From NCBI RefSeq assembly GCF_001905845.1, contig NZ_LIVZ01000013.1:124001-188000 (forward strand): 64,000 bases of DNA. Direction: 5' to 3'. Of the stretch, positions 37,478 to 46,312 are shown piece after piece (position 1 is the stretch's first letter; each line of letters opens with the position of its first letter). The translations under genes and the position numbers were made by a program. The notes under the pieces are model-generated. The model ran no database searches, was not told the DNA's origin, and saw only the letters and a list, made by a program, of their open reading frames with translations. This stretch comes from Streptomyces sp. TSRI0107. Its GTDB lineage: Bacteria; Actinomycetota; Actinomycetes; Streptomycetales; Streptomycetaceae.

Positions 37478-38522
37478 GCGCTTCGGCCTCGCCGAGTTCA
37501 AGGACCGTGTCGACACGGTCCTGGCCGCGGTTCTCGCGGAGGAAGCGGAGCAGTTCCTCGCGATCGACGACGCGCTGCATCCGGTGGCCGAGCAGTTGCG
37601 GGAGGCGGCCCGGCACGGCAAGCGGCTGCGCGCCGCGTTCTGCTACTGGGGGTGGCGTGCGGCCGGCCAGCCCGACAGCGACGCTCTGGTGCGCGCGGCG
37701 GCATCCATGGAACTGGTGCACGCGGCCGCGGTGGTGCACGACGACCTCATCGACGACAGCCCGCTGCGCCACAACCTGCCCACGGCCCACATAGCCTTAC
37801 GGGCGGCCGTACCCGGCCGTCCCCGGGCCCGCGCCGCAGCCCGCTCGCTGGCCATGCTGGTCGGGGATCACCTGATGGCCCTGGCGGGGCAGCTGTTCGC
37901 CACCAGCGGCCTGCCCGCCGCCTTCCTGGCCCGCGCGCGGCCGGTCTGGGCGGACCTCGCGCGGGAGCTGATCGCAGGCGAGTGCCTGGAGATCCTCAGC
38001 ACGGGCGCACACCCGGACCCCGATGTGTCGCTGAAGGTGGTGCGCTACAAGACCGCGAAGTACACCGTCGAACAGCCTCTGCTCATCGGCGGCCTGCTCG
38101 CCGGCGCCGCACCGCGGCTGCGGGCCGGCCTGTCCGCGTACGGGCTCCCGCTCGGCGAGGCGTTCCAGCTGCGCGACGACCTGCTGGGCCTGTTCGGCGA
38201 GTCCCGCCGCACGGGCAAGGCGAGCCTGGACGACATCCGCGGACAGCGGCCCACCGCCCTGCTGGCCACGACCTGGCAGGCCGCCCTGCCCGCCCAGCGC
38301 GAGCACCTCGCCGGTGTACTGGGCCGCCGCGACCTCACCGAGGAGCACCTGCGCGACGTACGCGAGCTGATGACCGCGCTCAAGGCGCCGGAGCGGGTCG
38401 AGGACATGATCGCCTCCCGGGTGCGCGAGGCCGTCGGCTGCCTGGACGGCCTCGACATGCCACACCCGGCCCGGCGGGCTCTGACCGATCTCGCCCGCCT
38501 GGCCACCGACCGCCACCACTGA
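37470..38522 (+). CDS. Polyprenyl diphosphate synthase
   Basis: The product has 350 residues. Isoprenyl diphosphate synthase signatures are present: GKRLRAAFCYWGW (FARM-adjacent region), first aspartate-rich motif DDLID at 91-95, KYTVEQPLLIGG, and second aspartate motif RDDLLG at 235-240 (DDxxG rather than DDxxD, common in actinobacterial members). It joins isopentenyl diphosphate units to an allylic diphosphate and makes C15-C20 or longer chains; length cannot be predicted safely. It lies between a small coupled protein and an MpaB-like oxygenase. Confidence 0.92.
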   Translation: MSERFGLAEFKDRVDTVLAAVLAEEAEQFLAIDDALHPVAEQLREAARHGKRLRAAFCYWGWRAAGQPDSDALVRAAASMELVHAAAVVHDDLIDDSPLRHNLPTAHIALRAAVPGRPRARAAARSLAMLVGDHLMALAGQLFATSGLPAAFLARARPVWADLARELIAGECLEILSTGAHPDPDVSLKVVRYKTAKYTVEQPLLIGGLLAGAAPRLRAGLSAYGLPLGEAFQLRDDLLGLFGESRRTGKASLDDIRGQRPTALLATTWQAALPAQREHLAGVLGRRDLTEEHLRDVRELMTALKAPERVEDMIASRVREAVGCLDGLDMPHPARRALTDLARLATDRHH

Positions 38523-38582
38523 CCCGCCTTCCCCGACGGCTCACCGTCGAAGCCGTGCGGCTCACCGAGAGGGACTGCCCAC

Positions 38583-39746
38583 ATGAGCTACACCGATGCG
38601 TCCATGGACGCCCTGCGCCAGGAAGGAGACGACCTCGCCGACGCCGTCGTCGCCACACTGTTCGAGCGCGGCGAGGTGGGCACGTTCAACACCCTCATGC
38701 GCTACGTGTCCAACGCCGGCTCACCCCTGCCGGACGGGCTGCCCGACGTCGCCCGTGAGTACCTTCAGGCCACCAGCGTGCCGCCGGCCTGGGTGGACTG
38801 GGCGGAGATGGAGAAGGCCCGGCTGTTCTTCATCGACAACAACGTGCACATCTCCACCGCGCTGTCCTTCGCCTCCATGCCCGCCTGCTACGTCGTCCCC
38901 CACGTGGCGAAGCTGCTGTCGGCCACCCATGGGCTGGACTACCCCTCCAAACGGATGGCGGAGACCGGCCAGTTCACCGTCTACCTCATGCAGCCCGACG
39001 CCTTCGAAGCAGGCAGCCGGTTCATCCCCGCCGCGCAGAAGGTACGCCTGCTGCACGCCTCCATCCGCCACCACCTCATGCGCGAGGGCCGCTGGGACAC
39101 CGCGACGCTGGGGACGCCGATCTGCCAGGAGGACATGATCGGCGGGCAGATGTTCTTCTCCATGCTCGTCCTGGACAGTCTGCACCGGCTCGGCATCCAC
39201 ATGAGCACCGAAGGGGCGGAGGCCTACTTCTACGCATGGCGCGTCGTCGGCGCCATCCTCGGCGTCGACCAGACGGCGGGGCCGAAGACCCTGGAAGAGG
39301 CCCGGCAGTTCCTCGACCTGTACATGATCCGCCACATGGGCCCCTCCGACGAAGGCGCCCACCTGACCCGGCAGCTCATCGACCTCTACGAGGAGGTCGT
39401 CCCCGGAACCCTCTTCGACCCCATCGTCTCCGCCCTGATCCGCTACCTGATCGGCGACACCTGTGCCGACTGGCTCCAGGTCCCGCGCACAGCCTGGGAC
39501 AGCGTGGTCAAGGTCGTCCCCAGCCTGCTCGGCGTGCTGGAGACCATCGAGGACCGCTCACCCCTCGGAGCGTGGGCGCTGGACCGTCTCGGGCACCTCA
39601 CCACCGTCTTCGAGCTGTCCTCGCTGACCCGCGGCCGTGTCATGCACTACGCCATCCCCGAGCAGCTGAAGAAGGACTTCGGCGTCACCGGCACCGTGCC
39701 CCGCACCCACCGCTGGACACCGCCCGCGCCCACGGTCGGGTCCTGA
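38583..39746 (+). CDS. MpaB/rubber-oxygenase-like (DUF2236) protein
   Basis: The product has 387 residues from the ATG at 38583 with a GAGAGGGAC ribosome site. The domain shared by rubber oxygenase Lcp and fungal MpaB (DUF2236) is seen in FTVYLMQPDAFEAGSRFIPA and in KVRLLHASIRHHL (His158 and Arg162), the position of the conserved heme-ligand region. It is helical throughout and without a signal peptide, unlike secreted Lcp. Lcp and MpaB cleave isoprenoid C=C bonds with O2. Next to a polyprenyl synthase it may cut or oxidise a polyprenyl chain, which is inference. Confidence 0.82.
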   Translation: MSYTDASMDALRQEGDDLADAVVATLFERGEVGTFNTLMRYVSNAGSPLPDGLPDVAREYLQATSVPPAWVDWAEMEKARLFFIDNNVHISTALSFASMPACYVVPHVAKLLSATHGLDYPSKRMAETGQFTVYLMQPDAFEAGSRFIPAAQKVRLLHASIRHHLMREGRWDTATLGTPICQEDMIGGQMFFSMLVLDSLHRLGIHMSTEGAEAYFYAWRVVGAILGVDQTAGPKTLEEARQFLDLYMIRHMGPSDEGAHLTRQLIDLYEEVVPGTLFDPIVSALIRYLIGDTCADWLQVPRTAWDSVVKVVPSLLGVLETIEDRSPLGAWALDRLGHLTTVFELSSLTRGRVMHYAIPEQLKKDFGVTGTVPRTHRWTPPAPTVGS

Positions 39747-39804
39747 CACGCCCGGCCGGACGGAGGTCCCGCTCCGCGCCGGAGACCGGCGGGGCCGTGT
39801 CAGG
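39742..39804. terminator. Bidirectional terminator between MpaB-like gene and glpK
   Basis: CCTGACACG at 39742-39750 pairs with the complementary CGTGTCAGG at 39796-39804, with additional imperfect GC pairing inside. It overlaps both stop codons of the convergent genes. Confidence 0.6.
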
Positions 39805-41314
39805 GAGCTCGCGGTGGTCTGACCCAGCCCAGGGACCGTTCGACGGCCCGCTGCCAGTTCTCGTACTCCGCCTCCCGCCGCTCGGGATCCATCGCGGGCA
39901 TCCACTGGGCGGCCCGGTGCCAGTTGCGGCGCAGCACCTCCAGGCCGGGCCAGTAGCCGGCGGCGAGCCCGGCCGCGTAGGCGGCCCCGAGGGAGACCGT
40001 CTCGGCGACCATGGGCCGCACCACGGGCACGTCGAGCACATCGGCCACGAACTGCATGAGCAGGTTGTCGGCGGTCATGCCCCCGTCCACCTTCAGCTGC
40101 TGGAGGGGGACGGAGGAATCGGCGTTCATGGCGTCGACCACCTCCCGGGTCTGCCATCCGGTGGCCTCCAGGACGGCACGCGCCAGGTGCCCCTTGGTGA
40201 TGTAGGAGGTCAGGCCGACGATGACCCCGCGCGCGTCGCTGCGCCAGCGGGGCGCGAACAGACCCGAGAAGGCGGGCACGATGTAGCAGCCGCCGTTGTC
40301 CTCGACCGTCCGCGCGAGGGTCTCGATCTCCGGGGCGCTGCTGATCAGTCCCAGGCGGTCGCGGAACCACTGCACGAGGGCGCCGGTGACGGCGATCGAC
40401 CCCTCCAGCGCGTACACCGGCGGCTGGTCCCCGATCTGGTACGCCACGGTCGTCAGCAGCCCGTGCCGGGACCGCACGAGGTCGAGACCGGTGTTGAGCA
40501 GCAGGAAGCTGCCCGTCCCATAGGTGCACTTGGCCTCGCCCGGGGAGAAGCAGGTCTGGCCGAAGAGGGCGGCCTGCTGGTCCCCGAGGGCTGCCGTGAT
40601 GGAGACACCGGGCAGCAGCGCGCGGGCCTCGCCGTACGGCTCCGCGGACGACCTGATCTCGGGCAGCATCGAACGCGGCACCCCGAAGAAGGCCAGCAGC
40701 TCTTCGTCCCAGGTGAGGGTGCGGATGTTCATCAGCATCGTGCGGCTGGCGTTGGTGGCGTCGGTGATGTGCAGGCCGCCGTCGGCGCCACCGGTGAGAT
40801 TCCAGATCAGCCAGCTCTCCATCGTCCCGAACAGCACCTCGCCGTCCTTGGCACGCTGCTCGATGCCCTTGACGTGGTCGAACAGCCAGCGGATCCGCAG
40901 CGCGGAGAAGTACGTCGACGGCGGCAGGGCGCACCGGTCCAGGAAGAACTCCTCTCCGGGGCTCTCTCGCAGCTCCTCGACCAGCGGTGCCGTGCGGGTG
41001 TCCTGCCAGACGATCGCCCGGCACAGCGGCGCGCCGGTCCGCCGGTCCCACAGCACCGTCGTCTCGCGCTGGTTGGCCAGGCCGACGGCGGCGACCTGCT
41101 CCCGCTCCACACCGGCGTCGGACAGGGCCTCGGGCACGACGCGCCGCAGGTCCTGCCAGATCTCGGCGGCGTCGTGCTCGACCCACCCCGGCCGGGGGAA
41201 GTGCTGCTGGTGCGCCTTCTGCGCGACCGAGACCAGCCGCCCGCGGTGGTCGAACAGGATGCATCGGGTCGAGTTGGTGCCCTGATCGATGGACATTACG
41301 TACCGTTCAACCAT
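39800..41314 (-). CDS. glpK: Glycerol kinase
   Basis: The product has 504 residues, the usual length. It begins with the phosphate-binding SIDQGTNSTRCILFD and has WQDTRT, VPAFSGLFAPRW and the second phosphate motif QLKVDGGMTADNLLMQ. It converts glycerol and ATP to glycerol-3-phosphate in the cytosol. The gene follows the IclR regulator on the same strand. In S. coelicolor the gyl operon also carries a glycerol channel and a dehydrogenase, but neither is next to it here. Confidence 0.95.
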   Translation of the reverse strand: MVERYVMSIDQGTNSTRCILFDHRGRLVSVAQKAHQQHFPRPGWVEHDAAEIWQDLRRVVPEALSDAGVEREQVAAVGLANQRETTVLWDRRTGAPLCRAIVWQDTRTAPLVEELRESPGEEFFLDRCALPPSTYFSALRIRWLFDHVKGIEQRAKDGEVLFGTMESWLIWNLTGGADGGLHITDATNASRTMLMNIRTLTWDEELLAFFGVPRSMLPEIRSSAEPYGEARALLPGVSITAALGDQQAALFGQTCFSPGEAKCTYGTGSFLLLNTGLDLVRSRHGLLTTVAYQIGDQPPVYALEGSIAVTGALVQWFRDRLGLISSAPEIETLARTVEDNGGCYIVPAFSGLFAPRWRSDARGVIVGLTSYITKGHLARAVLEATGWQTREVVDAMNADSSVPLQQLKVDGGMTADNLLMQFVADVLDVPVVRPMVAETVSLGAAYAAGLAAGYWPGLEVLRRNWHRAAQWMPAMDPERREAEYENWQRAVERSLGWVRPPRAP

Positions 41315-41358
41315 GATCGGCTCTGCCTTCCGACGGGTCGGGGGGCGGCTGTCCTGGC

Positions 41359-42132
41359 CTACCAGCGGGCGGCTCCCAGGTCTCTGGAGATCGCCCGGGC
41401 GGCTTCCCGGATCAGACTGATCAGCTGCGGGCGGGGCTTTCCCTGGCTGTCGCAGATCCGCTCGACCGATCCGGACAGCCCGATCGCGCCGACGACGAGA
41501 CCGCCGTGCCCGCGGATCGGCGCGGCGAGCCCGGCCTCGCCCATGCTCATCTCCTGGACCTCGGCGGCCCAGCCGACTTCCCTGACCTCGACGAGCGCCC
41601 GGGCGAGCCGCTCGGGATCGATCAGAGTGTGCCGGGTGTACGCCTCCAGCTCCTGCACCTGCTCCCGGTCCGGTTCCACGGCCGCGGTCCCGAAGGCCAG
41701 CAGCACCTTGCCGAGCGAGGAGGCGTGCAGGGGCAGCAGCGCGCCCACGTCCATCGTCTGGAACGTGTCGTCCGGTCGGAACACGTGGTGGACGATGAGC
41801 ACCTGGCCCTCCAGCGGAGTCCCCAGGCGCACCGCCTCACCGCTGCGCGCGGCCAGCGCGTCGGCCCAGTTCAGCGAGCGCGAGCGCAGCTCGTTGACGT
41901 CCAGATAGCTGGTGCCGAGGTGCAGCAGGGCGGCTCCGAGCTGGTACTTTCCGGTCGCCGCGTCCTGTTCCACGAAGTCCACGTGCTGGAGCGTGCGCAG
42001 AATGCCGTGGGCGGTGCCCTTGGCGAGGCCGAGCGACGCCGCCACCTCGCCGAGCCCGAGTCGGCGGGGCCCACCGGCGAGCAGACGCAGGATCGCCGCC
42101 GCCCGTTCGATCGACTGGACTGGGCCGGCCAT
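41359..42132 (-). CDS. IclR-family (GylR-like) regulator of glycerol use
   Basis: The product has 257 residues. The winged helix is in IERAAAILRLLAGGPRRLGL followed by VAASLGLAKGTAHGILRTLQ, and the effector domain ends in GLVVGAIGLSGSVERI. IclR proteins act as repressors whose effector for this branch is probably glycerol-3-phosphate. It is 44 bases before glpK on the same strand, matching the gylR arrangement. Three 22-bp tandem repeats lie upstream. Confidence 0.85.
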   Translation of the reverse strand: MAGPVQSIERAAAILRLLAGGPRRLGLGEVAASLGLAKGTAHGILRTLQHVDFVEQDAATGKYQLGAALLHLGTSYLDVNELRSRSLNWADALAARSGEAVRLGTPLEGQVLIVHHVFRPDDTFQTMDVGALLPLHASSLGKVLLAFGTAAVEPDREQVQELEAYTRHTLIDPERLARALVEVREVGWAAEVQEMSMGEAGLAAPIRGHGGLVVGAIGLSGSVERICDSQGKPRPQLISLIREAARAISRDLGAARW

Positions 42133-42216
42133 GAGGCGAGCCTATTACCGCCGCGGACGCTTCGCCCCGCGGGCGGACGACGTTCGCGGACCGGGCGGAC
42201 GGCCCGCGCGTCCGGG

Positions 42217-42284
42217 GGCGGATGACCTGCGTGGACAGGGCGGATGACCTGCGCGGACGGGGGCGGGATGACCTGCGCGGACGA
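42217..42284. repeat. Three 22-bp tandem repeats upstream of IclR gene
   Basis: Three near-identical units of GGCGGATGACCTGCGCGGAC plus two or three bases lie head to tail, 85-150 bases upstream of the IclR start. They could be regulator sites or a minisatellite. They are too few and lack spacers, so they are not a CRISPR. Confidence 0.85.
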
Positions 42285-42404
42285 GGGGCGTTCGGTAATG
42301 CCGACCGCTGTTCATTGACCAGCCCGATTTGTCTCCATACGTTGCTCTGAGGCCCGGTAGGTGACGAGAGCGCCGGCCGGCAGCACAGACCCACGGGAGT
42401 GAAC

Positions 42405-42830
42405 ATGGCGGCACAGCTCAACACGCTGCTACGGGCGGCATGCGAACACGTGTGTCCGGTGCCGCCCGTAGCAGGTGCGGCCTCGGCCATACGCCGACGT
42501 GTGGCGGCGGTCCTCGCCGACTGGGAGGTCTGCCCGGCGATCGTCGAGGACTCGCTGCTCGTGGTCTCGGAGCTGGCCACCAACGCGATCATTCACGCCC
42601 GGCCCCCGGCGGAGCTGCGGCTGTCGTGGGCGGGCGGCGACGGCGACGGGGTCCTCAGGGTCGAGGTCACCGACTCGGGACCCGCGCGTCCGCCGGGTCA
42701 GCCGCTCGACGGGATCGACCCCGACGAGCACGGCCGGGGCGAGGCCATCGTCCACGCCCTGGCGACGCGTCACGGCATACGGGTCCACCCCGGCGGGGTC
42801 ACCCGCTGGGCGGAAGTCGCCGCGGTGTGA
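42405..42830 (+). CDS. RsbW-like ATP-binding protein
   Basis: The product has 141 residues. The ATG at 42405 is six bases after CACGGGAG and is preferred to GTG at 42399. The HATPase fold is visible in VVSELATNAIIHAR (N box) and VEVTDSGP (G1 box), with a later GRGEAIVHALATRHGI. Members of this streptomycete family serve as serine kinase/anti-sigma factors in partner-switching systems. A PP2C phosphatase lies 811 bases downstream, a possible functional counterpart. Confidence 0.88.
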   Translation: MAAQLNTLLRAACEHVCPVPPVAGAASAIRRRVAAVLADWEVCPAIVEDSLLVVSELATNAIIHARPPAELRLSWAGGDGDGVLRVEVTDSGPARPPGQPLDGIDPDEHGRGEAIVHALATRHGIRVHPGGVTRWAEVAAV

Positions 42831-42958
42831 AGCACGGCCCGCTTCCTTGCCGCGGCGGGAGTGGGTGTGGGCATGCCATGCCACCAGCCGCTGATTGGCT
42901 CTCGCGCCGGACCGGCGTACCGGGCGAGACTGCAGACCCGATGCAGTGAAGGAGTGTC

Positions 42959-43567
42959 ATGCAGGTAGCCGTGGTCACCTTCGACGGGTTCAACGAGCTC
43001 GACAGTTTCATCGCCTCCGCCCTGATCAACCGGTGCCGCAAGGACGGCCTGGAAGCCTTCATCACGACGCCGACGCCGGTGGTCACGTCGATGAACGGCG
43101 TCGAGGTGACAGGACAGCGCCCCATGGAATTCGTGACCGAGGCCGACGTCGTGCTGATCGGCAGCGGCGTGAAGACACGAGACGTGGTCGCCGACGACCA
43201 GCTGATCTCCCGGCTGCGGCTCGATCCCTCGCGGCAGCTGATCGGCGCGCAGTGCTCCGGCGCGCTCGTACTCGCCCGACTGGGGTTGCTGGAAGGCATG
43301 CCGGCCTGCACGGACATGAGGACCCGGCCCTTCGTGGAAGCCTGCGGCGTCGACGTGCTGGACACGCCGTTCCACGCCGAGGGCAACATCGCCACAGCGG
43401 GCGGTTGCCTGGCGTCCCAGTACCTCGCCACATGGGTGATCACCCGAACGCTCGGCGAGGAAGCCGCCCGCGACGTCCTCGACTACGTCGCTCCGGTCGG
43501 CGAGAACCAGGAGACCGTCGAGCGGGCCCTGCGCGCCGTCCGCACGGACGCGGTCGCACTGCGCTGA
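42959..43567 (+). CDS. DJ-1/PfpI-family protein
   Basis: The product has 202 residues. The class I amidotransferase-like fold starts VAVVTFDGFNELDSF and has the nucleophile elbow GAQCSGALVLA with Cys99. Glu13 lies in the position of the conserved family glutamate. This branch includes glyoxalase-like and stress-response proteins as well as isonitrile hydratases, and I cannot assign one. It ends at a strong hairpin. Confidence 0.85.
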   Translation: MQVAVVTFDGFNELDSFIASALINRCRKDGLEAFITTPTPVVTSMNGVEVTGQRPMEFVTEADVVLIGSGVKTRDVVADDQLISRLRLDPSRQLIGAQCSGALVLARLGLLEGMPACTDMRTRPFVEACGVDVLDTPFHAEGNIATAGGCLASQYLATWVITRTLGEEAARDVLDYVAPVGENQETVERALRAVRTDAVALR

Positions 43568-43594
43568 CGCCTCGGCGAGGCCGGCCGACACGAG

Positions 43595-43626
43595 CCTTCC
43601 GCCTGCGGCGCCTCGCAGGCGGAAGG
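43595..43626 (+). terminator. Hairpin whose 3' arm holds the next ribosome site
   Basis: A perfect 13-bp stem (CCTTCCGCCTGCG with its complement) and six-base loop lie after the DJ-1 gene. The GGAAGGAG ribosome site of the phosphatase (43621-43628) is mostly in the 3' arm, so the structure may also limit translation of read-through message. Confidence 0.65.
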
Positions 43627-43640
43627 AGCAGAGTGGACGT

Positions 43641-44762
43641 ATGCGCCTTGGGCAGAACCTCGTCCTGACCCGGTCGCGGAGGCGGTCCACCCCGGGGCTG
43701 GTGGTGCTCCCTCTGGTGCTGATCGTCGCGATCGCCGTCATGGACGTACATACGCCGGAATCGATCCATCTCGGTCCGCTGCTTGTCGTAGCGCCGGCCA
43801 TCACCGTTTCGTTCGGGACCGCATTGCTGACCGGACTGATCGGCGCGCTCGCGGTGGCGGCCCAGGTGGTGATCGCCGTGTTCCACGGGGGCCTGACGAC
43901 GCCCAACCACCTGTCGCAGATCGTGGGGCTGGCGGTCCTCTCGATCCTGGCCGTGGTCGTCTGCCTGACACGTGACCGGCGCACGGCCGAGCTGGCCCAG
44001 GTGCGCACCGTTTCCGAGGCCGCCCAACGGGCGCTGCTACGCCCGCTGCCGCGCCGGCTCGGACCCCTGCACATCTCGTCCACGTACCTGGCCGCCGAGA
44101 AGGAGGCGAACATCGGCGGTGACCTGTACGCCGTGGCCCGCACCGGCGACCGCACGCGCGTGCTCATCGGCGACGTCAGGGGAAAGGGGCTGGCCGCGGT
44201 CGGGGAAGCGGCGGCGCTCATGGGGGCGTTCCACGAGGCCGCATACCGGCACGCCACGCTCCCGGCCCTGGCCAGCGCCATGGATCACAGTCTGTGCCGC
44301 TACCTGACCCAGTTCCCCGGTACGGACGACGAGGTTCAGGAACACTTCATCACCGCGCTGTTCCTGGAGATCCCCGACCATGACCTCGTGGCGCGGCTGA
44401 CGCACTGCGGGCACCCGCCACCCCTGCTCATCAGCCGAGGGCGGGTGACGCGCGTGCCGAGCCACCCCGCGCCACCACTGGGCATGTGCGGGCTGGAGCA
44501 GGACATCCGTACGTCCCACACGTTCTCGTTCGAGCCCGGTGACACGCTCCTGCTCTACACCGACGGCCTGGTGGAGGCCCGTGACGCCGACGGCGCCTTC
44601 TACCCACTGGAAAGACGCCTCGCCCGCTGGCCCAGGTGCAGTCCCGACACGCTCGTCGAACACGTGCGGCGGGACCTCCTCACCCACACCGACGGCGCCC
44701 TCGGCGACGACGCGGCCATACTCGCCGTACGGCGAACGGCAGCCTCGGCGGCGAGCGGGTAG
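43641..44762 (+). CDS. Membrane-anchored PP2C/SpoIIE phosphatase
   Basis: The product has 373 residues. Three or four hydrophobic helices (about 19-36, 45-75, 90-112) precede a PPM phosphatase domain. Metal-binding aspartates are in NIGGDLYAV, IGDVRGKG, YTDGLVEARDADG and GDDAAILAV. It dephosphorylates serine, most likely on anti-sigma antagonists, and so opposes RsbW-type kinases such as the one at 42405-42830. The membrane part may sense a signal. Confidence 0.9.
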   Translation: MRLGQNLVLTRSRRRSTPGLVVLPLVLIVAIAVMDVHTPESIHLGPLLVVAPAITVSFGTALLTGLIGALAVAAQVVIAVFHGGLTTPNHLSQIVGLAVLSILAVVVCLTRDRRTAELAQVRTVSEAAQRALLRPLPRRLGPLHISSTYLAAEKEANIGGDLYAVARTGDRTRVLIGDVRGKGLAAVGEAAALMGAFHEAAYRHATLPALASAMDHSLCRYLTQFPGTDDEVQEHFITALFLEIPDHDLVARLTHCGHPPPLLISRGRVTRVPSHPAPPLGMCGLEQDIRTSHTFSFEPGDTLLLYTDGLVEARDADGAFYPLERRLARWPRCSPDTLVEHVRRDLLTHTDGALGDDAAILAVRRTAASAASG

Positions 44763-44805
44763 GTGGCGGTGGCCGCCGAGGGCCGGAGCCGTCCGGCGTA
44801 CCGCG

Positions 44806-45408
44806 TCAGGGCTGCCGCCAGATGTTGTCGAACGCCGCCTCTTCGATGCTCCGCCGCTGCCGTTCACCCGCGAGCTCCGTCACCGCGTCGTGGACGGCGG
44901 CCACCACGGTCACGACCGCCTCGTCGTCGAGGCCTTCGAAGTCTTCCGCCGGCTCATCGTGCATCACGGCGGCGGACGCGAGGGCGGCGAGGACGGGCTC
45001 GCCCGAGCTCCAGCGGTCGGCGGCGCGGCGACGGGCCGGTGAGTCGGCCACTGCCGCCCGCTCCTTCCGGCCGGGAATCCAGCGGTGCCTCTGTGGGGTC
45101 GTCCGCTCTTCCTCCTCCAGTCCGTTGACGTAGGCCTCCGACAGGCCGCGGCCCCGGCGCCACAGCCAGTCCTGGACGGACTCGTACGGCGCCTCGCGGT
45201 TGAGTGACGCCACCGACGCGTCCAGCAGGCGGTCGTCCATCGCCCGCTGCGGGCCGGGCACGATGCGATCTCCGTCCAGGGTGACGACCTGGGCGTCGAC
45301 GAGGTCGATGAGTTCCGCACCCGCGAGGGCCAGCGCGAGGTCGCCCTGGTCGACGGGACGGTCGGCGACGTCCAGTGTGACGATCAAGAGGTCCTGTGCT
45401 GTGGTCAT
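44806..45408 (-). CDS. GPP34 (GOLPH3/VPS74)-like protein
   Basis: The product has 200 residues from the ATG at 45408 after GGAG. The GPP34 pattern is visible: DLLIVTLDVADRPVDQG, LALALAGAELIDLVDA and AALASAAVMHDEP. Eukaryotic relatives bind phosphoinositides at the Golgi. Streptomycetes carry many copies of unknown role, perhaps at membranes. Confidence 0.85.
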   Translation of the reverse strand: MTTAQDLLIVTLDVADRPVDQGDLALALAGAELIDLVDAQVVTLDGDRIVPGPQRAMDDRLLDASVASLNREAPYESVQDWLWRRGRGLSEAYVNGLEEEERTTPQRHRWIPGRKERAAVADSPARRRAADRWSSGEPVLAALASAAVMHDEPAEDFEGLDDEAVVTVVAAVHDAVTELAGERQRRSIEEAAFDNIWRQP

Positions 45409-45668
45409 GCCGGACTCCATCTCAGTGGCATCGGTGGTTGCACCCCGCCGAGGAGCCGTACCGGCACGGCTCTCACCGGGCGCGGAATGCCGCACCACCA
45501 CCATGTGGCGCGGGAGGCCGGCGCGCAGCACGGAGGGGACGGCGGAGACCCTTGGTGGCACGAGAGCCCAAGTCCGTCCGGGCAGGCGCGAGGCCGGCGC
45601 TCGGCACGACGCCGGAGCCGACGAGCAGGTCGGTCATCGGTGGCGTTCGGGTGGTCGACCGAACGGTG

Positions 45669-46217
45669 TCAGGTGGTTTCCTCCGTCGCTACGGGGCCGG
45701 CGTCGGGGCCCTGGGCCCTGACCCGCTGGACGTGTTCGAGTGAGTCGCGCAGCTCGTTGAGCCAGTCGTCGGCGTGCTGCCGGACCAGCCGGACGCACCA
45801 GCCGAGCGCGTCGCTGCGACTGCGGGCCACACCACTGGCGACCAGGGTGTCCAGCACCTGCCGCTCGGGTTGCCGCAGGCGCGTCATGACGGGGGCCGCG
45901 ACATGCGTGAACAGGGCGCGGGTCCCGTCGCACTCCACGCCCCACGACACTTTCTTGCCGAAGCGCTGCTCGGCCTCCTGGGCCACGCCGATGCGTGCGT
46001 CGCGGGTCCGGGTGCGGAACTCCTGGATGCGTCCCTGGACGGCCGCCTCGCGCTCGGTGGGGGAGGCGTCGTCGGCCAGGTGGGGGGAGGGGATGAACCC
46101 GATGACGGTGATCTCCTCGCGGTCCACGGTGACGTCGATGAGCCGTTCGTAGACATCCTCCGGCAGGCGGCCGGCGAACCAGCCGCGAAGCTTTTCGCGC
46201 TGTTCCTTTGTAAGCAT
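45669..46217 (-). CDS. Uncharacterised 182-residue protein
   Basis: The product starts MLTKEQREKLRGWFAGRLPEDV and is rich in charged helices, with VIGFIPSPHLADDAS near the front and RSRSDALGWCVRLVRQHADDWL near the end. It is cytosolic with no recognised motif. It is divergent from the CPBP protease at 46313, 95 bases away. Confidence 0.7.
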   Translation of the reverse strand: MLTKEQREKLRGWFAGRLPEDVYERLIDVTVDREEITVIGFIPSPHLADDASPTEREAAVQGRIQEFRTRTRDARIGVAQEAEQRFGKKVSWGVECDGTRALFTHVAAPVMTRLRQPERQVLDTLVASGVARSRSDALGWCVRLVRQHADDWLNELRDSLEHVQRVRAQGPDAGPVATEETT

Positions 46218-46312
46218 GTAATCAGCGTTACTCGCTTCCAGGCGACATGCAAGAGTGTGGCGGCGGCGCGTTGCGGGCCCTCGCCGTCGCCCCTGGGTGA
46301 TCCTGGGCGACC

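Noticed and set aside
39236..41908. 890-residue plus-strand frame
   Set aside because: It is opposite glpK and the IclR regulator and out of frame with the MpaB-like gene; both have clear motifs.
42217..42284. Possible CRISPR array
   Set aside because: Only three 22-bp units, no unique spacers, no cas genes.
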